Positions 57,169 through 64,000 of a stretch of 64,000 nucleotides of DNA are shown piece by piece. The notes beneath the pieces are model-generated. The model made no database searches. It was not told the DNA's origin and was given only the letters and a program-made list of their open reading frames with translations. Origin of the DNA: Plasmodium coatneyi (Eukaryota; Apicomplexa; Aconoidasida; Haemosporida; Plasmodiidae); NCBI RefSeq assembly GCF_001680005.1, contig NC_033556.1, forward strand, positions 1,054,001 to 1,118,000, read 5' to 3'. The position numbers and the translations under genes were made by a program. Positions within the stretch are counted from its first letter, which is position 1; the number at the start of each line of letters is the position of its first letter.

Positions 57169-59674
57169 ATGGCAGCAGGTTCAGTAAGTGTCAAAAAAAG
57201 GGGAAAACACACAAACAAACACAAAAAAGGGGAAGAATTATCTTCCCTGTTTATATTTGACAACTTAATATTGTACATATTCCACTTCCATGTTCGACTT
57301 CCTTACACCCGGCCATTCCACTTCCTTCTCTGTGTTACCCATTCTATATATTTTTGTAGGACGCTGCTTCGAGTAAGTTACCCTCAGATGAAATATATGC
57401 TGAATTCGATAAGGAGATAGAGGAATGTGTAACTGAAAGGGGAGGGATACCAAAAAACAAAGTGCAAATAGCACTAGGTGTTTCCAGTGAGTGGTTGGTA
57501 GGCGGAATTACGGATGGAAGTTTGCACAGACCAATTGTCAATGCTTGGTGTCGAACTTGTGAATTGAAGGGGAGGGGGTACCATCCACGCAATGCTCATT
57601 GGTGTAATTTTCTATATTTTTGGATAGGTCATAAAATAAATGGAAAATTGCGTGGTCATGATTTTTCGAAAGCTATGAAGATAATTTACCAAAAGATGCA
57701 GGAGCACGCACATATAAGTGAGTGCAATAATGTGTATGATGATATTAGTGAAAGCTTTTTCCCATGGGCTAAAGATCTATTTGATTACAATTATAATAAG
57801 AGTGTTCTAGAGAAAAAGAATGATTGTAATGCATATAAAGATAGTGCAGGATATCAGGAACTTCAGGGAAAAGCTGAAACAGCATATGAGAAGTTATGTG
57901 AGAAATGCAATGAAGATGGTAATGATAAGTATTGTAGAAAATTTAAACAGATACACCAAAATTGTAGTACTCAGCCATTACCACCATTAGCATGTACTTC
58001 AACAAGCCAAGTGCAGATCCAAGCAGAGGCACAATCGGAAGACGAAACAGGTGCCTCTTCCGAGGACGAAGACGAGGAGTACGACATTGACGAGGTAACA
58101 AGCAGTGGGGGAAGGAAATATAGTGGAGGAAAGGAAGCATGGAAGGAAGGAGGTTTCCTTCCTTCCACCCCTAACAATCATCCTTCCTTCCTGTGTTCAA
58201 TATAAATAATTAAAGAGTGCGTGCTTATAATATTTTATGCGCAGTGTAATAAATTTATAGAAAAAGGGAATAAATGGAAAAATGCATATATACGTATACA
58301 CATTCTGCTCAATTACATTTATAGGGGGGGGAGGAACTAAATGATTTACCTTCAAGGAAAAAGTATAAGGAATTGGATGAGAAGGCCAATAGTGATAATA
58401 AGGATGATTGCAGTAGTAAAGTAAAGGAAGAATTAGGAAAGAATAATATAGATGTCAATGATCAAAATAAAGTTATGAAGGCATTTTGCCATATATATGA
58501 CATGGAAGATAGCACACGTACGGACGAAGGGTGGTGTGATTACTTTTATTTTTGGGTGGGTAAAATGTTATCGAGAAATATGGAGGACGAAAAATTCAAG
58601 ACAACTATGAAGGGATGCAAGGATGATGTGTTCAATGGTCAGGGGGAATCTAAATGTGACTTCCTTCGCACTCCGGAAGAGAAAAAAGTATTTTCTGCAT
58701 ACAAAAGAATGTTCGATTATGACAAAAACAAAGATTCTATTGGGCAAAAATTAACGGGAGGTAAGGATGTATCGTGTCCTAAGGAGTATAACAAATATTT
58801 AAGGAGAGTACGGTCTGCTTATAGAACCATGCGTAAAAAATGCTCGCAGGATGATAGTTATGAATGGTGTAGGAAGTTTGTAGGGTGGTATGAGCATTAT
58901 AAAAAGAAGAAAAAATTAGACTTAAATTGTAAACTGGAACTTACGGCAACGCAGAAACAAAGTAGGGATTTATCACCTGGAGCAGGGGAACCACATTCTT
59001 CAATTAGTTCAGACCATACTGGGAACACCAACAACAGCAACATCACCCCTATCGTATCTGCCACACTTCCAATAATAGGATTACCAACAATTCTTTTCTT
59101 TCTATATAAGGTAATAATTACAATTATAGTAACAACTACAAAAAATATATAAGAACACAATATAACTAATATGTGTGTACACATACATACACACACATAA
59201 CATAATATAATATAACAATATATACATATCCATATATAACTATATATATATGTACATATGTATGTACATATATATATACATAACGTATGTGTATATATGT
59301 CTACATGTATATGTACATATTCCTTCCACCCTCACACCCCCTCTTTCCACTCCCTTTTCTTTTTTATTTTTTAGTATAATCTTCTACCTGATTGGATCCA
59401 AAACCAATTTGGGAAAAACAGCGGAGGAAGGAACAGCGAAAATGGAAGAAAGAAAAGAAGATCAACCAATGGACATCACCACCTTGATACACTCACAGAA
59501 GATGACGACACCTTAACAGCATACTCGACAGTAGCGGACTCAACAGTAGGTTCTGTGGAAGAAGATAATTCTACCATATATAATGGTGAACAACCACCCA
59601 GAAGAACGGGAAGAGCAGGAAGAACAAATACGGCACCCAATAGGCGAAATAATATACGTTATCAAGCAATGTAA
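57169..59674 (+). CDS. kir: KIR variant antigen 5, tandem two-ectodomain form
   Basis: join(57169..57183, 57360..58094, 58325..59110, 59375..59674), 611 aa. The first exon is MAAGS|gtaagt. Exon 2 (DAASSKLPSDEIYAEF) has ectodomain 1 (HWCNFLYFWIGHKI, KDLFDYNYN, KYCRKFKQIHQNC) and an acidic linker (EDETGASSEDEDEEYDIDE). Exon 3 (GGEELNDLPSRKKYKEL) has ectodomain 2 (EGWCDYFYFWVGKML, KRMFDYDKN), then the membrane segment (LPIIGLPTILFFLYK). Exon 4 is YNLLPDWIQNQ, then HLDTLTEDDDTLTAYS, ending IRYQAM. Frames close at every junction. Like KIR 2, the acidic linker and the second ectodomain exon are separated by an intron carrying CCTTCC repeats, suggesting both arose by the same exon-duplication event or from each other. 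Confidence 0.93.
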
Positions 59675-60582
59675 TGTCCTCCTTTTTTTTCATTAATTCT
59701 GCATCACATATAATTACACCTACCAGACACTCTCTAATAATAGCACCACCACACCACACTGACAAACACACCAGACCGCACACTCTAATAATAATACCAC
59801 CACCACACCGACACCACTCTAATAATAATACATTAATACGCAGATGTAGTAATACACTAATACTGGAGTACATTCTATAAAACTTTAATTCTGCCGTGCT
59901 ATACTTAAAAAAAAATAATTCCATTTCCTTCCACCCTAATACCTTCCTAACACATGCCAACAACGTGCAAAAAAAAAGGGGGCGAACTCACCTACTACTT
60001 CTTTTTTTAGCTTTCCTTCCTCCTTTTTTGAACTGTTTTATATTCACCTTCCTATTTAAAATTTGAAGCAATACAAAAAAAAAAAGAAATTTTTTTTTTT
60101 TGAGCGCATATGCACATACACATATGCATCTACATATATAATGTTAATGCTCAAAATATGTGAGCATAATTAGCTTGTATTGTACTGATAGGAAGTGCGA
60201 CACATATAATGAGAGAGAAAAAAGTGCTCATATTAATTTTTCTCTATATAGAAAAAAATACTAATCACATTAATTAATTTTTGAAACAACATAATATAAT
60301 TATGTAACTAAAACCTACATCCTCCATTATTTTGAATTAAGATATTTATTTTTCTATATGTATTATTATACATTCTAATTCTTTCTAATTTAAAATATAT
60401 ATGTAACACACTTATAATTAAACATTCAATCAAATGCGCATACAAACGAAGTAATATGCATTTCACATTAAAGAGAGAAAAAAAAAGGGAAAAACAAAAA
60501 GAAAGAAAAATATCCTTTATTTCAAACTTGTTTCCTTCTAAAAAAAGAAGAAAATTAAAAAAAAAACAGCAAAAACAGCAAA
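59675..60582. other. intergenic between KIR 5 and member D
   Basis: AT-rich, with an AATAATAATA/CACCACCACAC patch near 59735-59835. No coding signal. Confidence 0.5.
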
Positions 60583-61448
60583 ATGTTATTCCTTGCAAAA
60601 ATTTTTACACTCAGCTTGATACTGTACTCCTGGTCAGAACATGACCACCACCACCATGTATGACAATAACAACTATTACACTTTTAGAGCTCGGCGAACA
60701 TATTCGTTATGATTATGAATGAATATTTTTTTTTACACTTCTATAATAAAAGTAGAAAAAAAAATTCCACCACCATAACAACCTTCCTTCGCCCTATCAC
60801 CTTTTCCTTTTGTTTTAGGTGAGTGCTGTAAGCACATCATCATCAAAGAAAGGAGGAGGTCATAATAATAGTAAAAACAGGCAATTTCACAGCGTAGATG
60901 CCAGTATGATCACCTTATTAACGCGAAGTAATAATATACCAACATCATCGGAAGAGGGGGATGATTTCCTTTCTAGTGTAAGTGGCAATTCCCTCGATGA
61001 TGCCTTGTTAGAAGAGGAAGAACTCAGAAGGCTGCAATCAGGGAGCTCATCAGGAGGGACACGACGTGGAAGAAGCAATGGAACAACACAAAATAAAGGA
61101 ATAAAAACAAAATTCAAAGAATGCTGCCATAAATTGACACATTATAAGGCTAAGAATAAATTATTACTGACCCTCATATTTGTCATTGCAGTTTCTTATC
61201 CATCAGTTCTATATTGGGTTAGCATTATTCCTACTCTTGCACAGAAACAATTATATATCATGGGAACAACGAATGCAATATTGATGGTTGGAGTTCCTAT
61301 AATCATGGCGTTAGTCTATTTTGGCATACTATTTTGGTTTTATCGTTCCAAAGTATGGATTAAATGTATTATAGAAAATGAAGAACTACGAAAGTTTCTC
61401 AGGAAAGAAGAACTTGCAGAAACAGGACACCTGAGGAGTAGGAAATAA
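60583..61448 (+). CDS. two-exon secreted/membrane family member D
   Basis: join(60583..60657, 60819..61448), 234 aa. Exon 1 (25 aa, MLFLAKIFTLSLILYSWSEHD then four His) is a signal peptide; the donor is CAT|gtatga. Exon 2 opens VSAVSTSSSKKGG, almost the same as member B's VSAISTSSKG. The middle is Ser/Glu/Arg-rich (SSEEGDDFLSSVSGNSLDDALLEEEEL). A basic block (IKTKFKECCHKLTHYKAKN) precedes two hydrophobic segments (LLLTLIFVIAVSYPSVLYW and ILMVGVPIIMALVYFGILFWF) and a charged tail ENEELRKFLRKEEL. No PEXEL. It is the only plus-strand member here. The intron carries sense-strand CCACC/CCTTCC repeats directly before the acceptor. Confidence 0.8.
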
Positions 61449-62805
61449 TAAAGTTGTTCTTTCTCATTTTTTTTTTCTTTTTAAAAAAAAGGAAGAAGCA
61501 GTATTGACTTTTTTTTTTCTAAAATTTATGAATATGCTACAGGGGTTGTTCTTTTTCCTTATACACTTTTTTCCTAATACACTTCTTTTTTTCTTCCATG
61601 TACACAGACACATATGTTTGGTGTCAAAAACCTTACTGTCTGTTTATTCATATAATCAACTCTTTATTAATATTATTATAAGAAGGAGGAGGAAGAATAA
61701 AACGTACTTTTAAAAGGGGAGCGGTGGGGGAAGGGAAGGAAAAGGACATTATATTCAAGGGTTCATGTAACGTTGCATAGGACGTCTTACATGCTATGGT
61801 AAACAATATTCTTCCTTCTTTGTTTCCATTGTCCCCGCAGTGGATGTTGTTGCATATTATGCGATATAACGTACCGTAGAACTCTGTGTTATTGAATTTT
61901 CTGTTGAATATTATTCAGCAGAATTTTCTTCTTAGTACAATGTTAAGCCCATAGTGGAAGTTCCTGCTAAATGTATTGATGTTCCATGATAGGGGGAACC
62001 CATTTCTTCTTCCGTTTCCTTTTGGTGGTGATGAATTACATATTTTAAAATAAAAAAAAGGAAGGGAAGAAAACGTACAAATTATACTAATTACTGCTCT
62101 ATATTTCTTTTTATAATTCTTTAAAAAAAAGGAAGAAAAAAAGCAATTACACAAAAATAAAAACGTTTGTAACAAAAAAAAATTTAATGAACATATTTTA
62201 GATGTTCAATACAAAAAAAATTTTCCAACCAAACCAAGTCAAAATAAAGTGAAGGAGGAGGAAAGAAAAAAAAAATTTTGTTTTTTTTCTTTTTTTTTCC
62301 TTTTTTCTCTTTCTTTGTGAAACTTATATTAATTATATTTAGTAAAGTGAACACTTTAGTCAAAATAATAAACAGTGAAGAATTAAAAAAAAAAAAGAAA
62401 AAATGTTTCACTCTTATACATACACAACAACTGAATAAGATATATAATAGTTCAATATTCTGATTAATAATTCACAGTACAATAGTACAGTAATTAAATG
62501 AGCAATGTATGGGAAATTTTAAATTTCTAATTTTATTATGTGATTCCTCAGCACATTTTCCTTTTTACTTTTATTCCTTAATTATATGTATATATGCATG
62601 TCATAATTTCCTATACATATATATAAAGTGTCATTACCGTTTATACATTTTTAAGGAAAAGTATATATAATGAACTCTGAGCACAAATTTAATAACCATA
62701 ATTATAGAACAAGCAGAATTTTCTATACGTATGTATTATGTACGGAATAATAAAGAAAAGTTTTAACATAAATTCATACTATATAACGAAGAATCTATGT
62801 AAACC
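61449..62805. other. intergenic between member D and KIR 6
   Basis: AT-rich with alternating poly-A and poly-T (62205-62310 and 62385-62400). Should hold the KIR 6 promoter. No gene. Confidence 0.5.
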
Positions 62806-64000
62806 ATGGCAGGGGAACCACTTGGGGTATGTTCTTCCCTTGTTAAAATTAGATACATATATATTATTCATATAATACTCTGTGCATGATGTAATAAAGA
62901 AAAAAACATAGAATACATGAATAAATTCACATATATACATATACATACATTCCATTAATTTCCCAATTATAGCAGAAAGAATTGAAGGAATTACCTTCAA
63001 GTAAACATTTCTATAGTAAGCTTGGAAAAACCGAGGACCCCTGTAATGGTGAACATTCCGTGGGAGAAGTAAAAGAGAAGCTGAAGGAGAATATGCATCT
63101 GCAGGGTTATGCAGAGGACATTGTGAAGGCCTGGTGTTATGTGGGCGAAATGAACGGGAGCGACCATTCATTCTATAATGATCGTTGTAACTTCCTATAT
63201 TATTACATAGGAAGTAAAATGCCTACCCCAAAGCAAGGAGAATTATTCTCCGATCTTATGAATAAAGTTTACAATGCATTACAGGGACTGAATGATGGGG
63301 ATAAGTGTGGAATTACGTATACTGATAATAATGTTGACTACAGACTTTTAATGAAAAGAAGGAAAGTTCATGATTTCTGTTATGATTACGACACTATAAA
63401 ACAACAATTAGAAAATCATGGCCGCTCGTGTGATGGGGCATATTACCAACATCTAAAGGAAGTTGTTGAAGCTTATGATGCAGTCTGCAGAAATGGTACT
63501 GGATTGGAAATACGCAATGTGATAAACTTAAAAAAGCGATTGGGGACTACCAGTCTGGGAAAGTGTTGGAACTGAAGTCAGAGGAGGAAACAACTTCACC
63601 AGAGACTGGTACTACAATACACAAAAACGTCTCGTTAGAATTTAAATATACGTCCCAAGCCCATTTAGGATCTTCCATTAGTACAGCTACTCTTGAGGAC
63701 AATATCATAACTGCGGTATATTCATCACTCTTTGGACTAATGGGATTAACAGCACTTGGTTTCTTTTTATATAAAGTAAAAATTATTATCACTGTGTCTA
63801 TATACACATATGTATTATATATATATGTATGTATATATGATACATATATATATATGTATATAATACATATTCCACCTCCCACTCTCCTTCCACTATTCAG
63901 TATACGCCTCTATCTTCTTGGGTAGGGAACTCTTCCAGGAGTAGAAAAAAAAGATCAATTAACCACGACTTGGGCACCTTAACAGAAGACGACGACGACG
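62806..64000 (+). pseudogene. kir: KIR 6, frameshifted and cut by the window end
   Basis: Exons 62806..62826 (MAGEPLG|gtatgt), 62973..63775, 63901..>64000. Exon 2 begins QKELKELPSSKHFYSKL and has CNFLYYYIGSK, KRRKVHDFCYDYD and C-rich landmarks. Near 63507-63511, in a short A run, the frame shifts: the first frame runs to an early stop at 63575. The second frame (QCDKLKKAIGDYQSGKVLEL) continues the expected KIR sequence to SSLFGLMGLTALGFFLYK, the membrane segment. The third exon begins YTPLSSWVGN and reaches LTEDDDD at the window edge. One missing base in AAAA/AAA would restore the frame, so this is either a real inactivation or a base-calling error. Everything else looks intact. Confidence 0.85.

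Noticed and set aside
59571..59963. Minus-strand 130-aa frame downstream of KIR 5
   Set aside because: It overlaps the KIR 5 tail in antisense and CACCAC low-complexity; no supporting signal.
42349..63775. CD99-like host mimicry motifs in KIR ectodomains
   Set aside because: P. knowlesi KIR are known to include CD99-like stretches in some members. I read all six for such a Gly/Val/Ala-rich block and saw none I could defend.

Overview
The window looks like a chromosome-internal variant-antigen island of a simian malaria parasite of the Plasmodium knowlesi clade (P. knowlesi itself, or a close relative such as P. coatneyi). The evidence is three-fold. KIR (PIR-superfamily) genes with a micro-exon, a cysteine-rich ectodomain exon and a Tyr-Lys/Tyr-Asn cytoplasmic-tail exon sit beside SICAvar exons ending in the SICA_C motif. 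PEXEL/PHIST exported-protein genes are nearby. There is also a block of CCCTRAA telomere-type repeats lying well inside the sequence, next to the SICAvar exons. I cannot name the species with certainty from sequence alone.

Layout. 1-2.3 kb: no supportable gene. 2.32-9.54 kb: a strongly diverged nuclear ribosomal unit, made of a 5.8S-like gene and a very long 28S-like gene. The 28S keeps the GTPase-centre, peptidyl-transferase and sarcin-ricin core but is split by long unalignable expansions. No convincing 18S precedes it. 9.5-13.6 kb: sparse non-coding DNA. 13.6-24.5 kb: three two-exon genes for exported proteins, each with a hydrophobic leader and a PEXEL-type motif. They are a 1048-aa PHIST protein with two nested repeat arrays, a 230-aa minus-strand protein and a 294-aa plus-strand protein. 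27.5-29.2 kb: first member of a two-exon, secreted/membrane family (members A-D; B at 39.8-41.0, C at 53.4-54.4, D at 60.6-61.4 kb).

30.6-38.3 kb is the SICAvar zone: interstitial telomere-like repeats, an orphan SICA_C terminal exon that runs into those repeats, an alpha/beta-hydrolase of the PST-A (lysophospholipase-like) family on the plus strand, and a short minus-strand SICAvar gene of at least five exons. 42.1 kb to the end is a KIR array: six plus-strand KIR genes, two of which carry tandem ectodomains. The last has a frameshift and runs off the window. Between genes lie pyrimidine-rich CCTTCC/CCACC repeats. In introns of KIR, SICAvar and the two-exon family these are nearly always oriented with the gene's sense strand.

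Functional picture. KIR and SICAvar products are variant antigens displayed at the infected red-cell surface. The PEXEL/PHIST proteins and the two-exon family are likely host-cell-remodelling or secretory-pathway proteins, and the PST-A enzyme a lipid hydrolase. The shared intron repeats, the interstitial telomeric block and the broken fragments (orphan SICA_C exon, frameshifted KIR, SICAvar tail with repeats beyond its stop) fit a recombinogenic gene nursery. Exon coordinates were worked out by hand from splice signals and reading-frame continuity.
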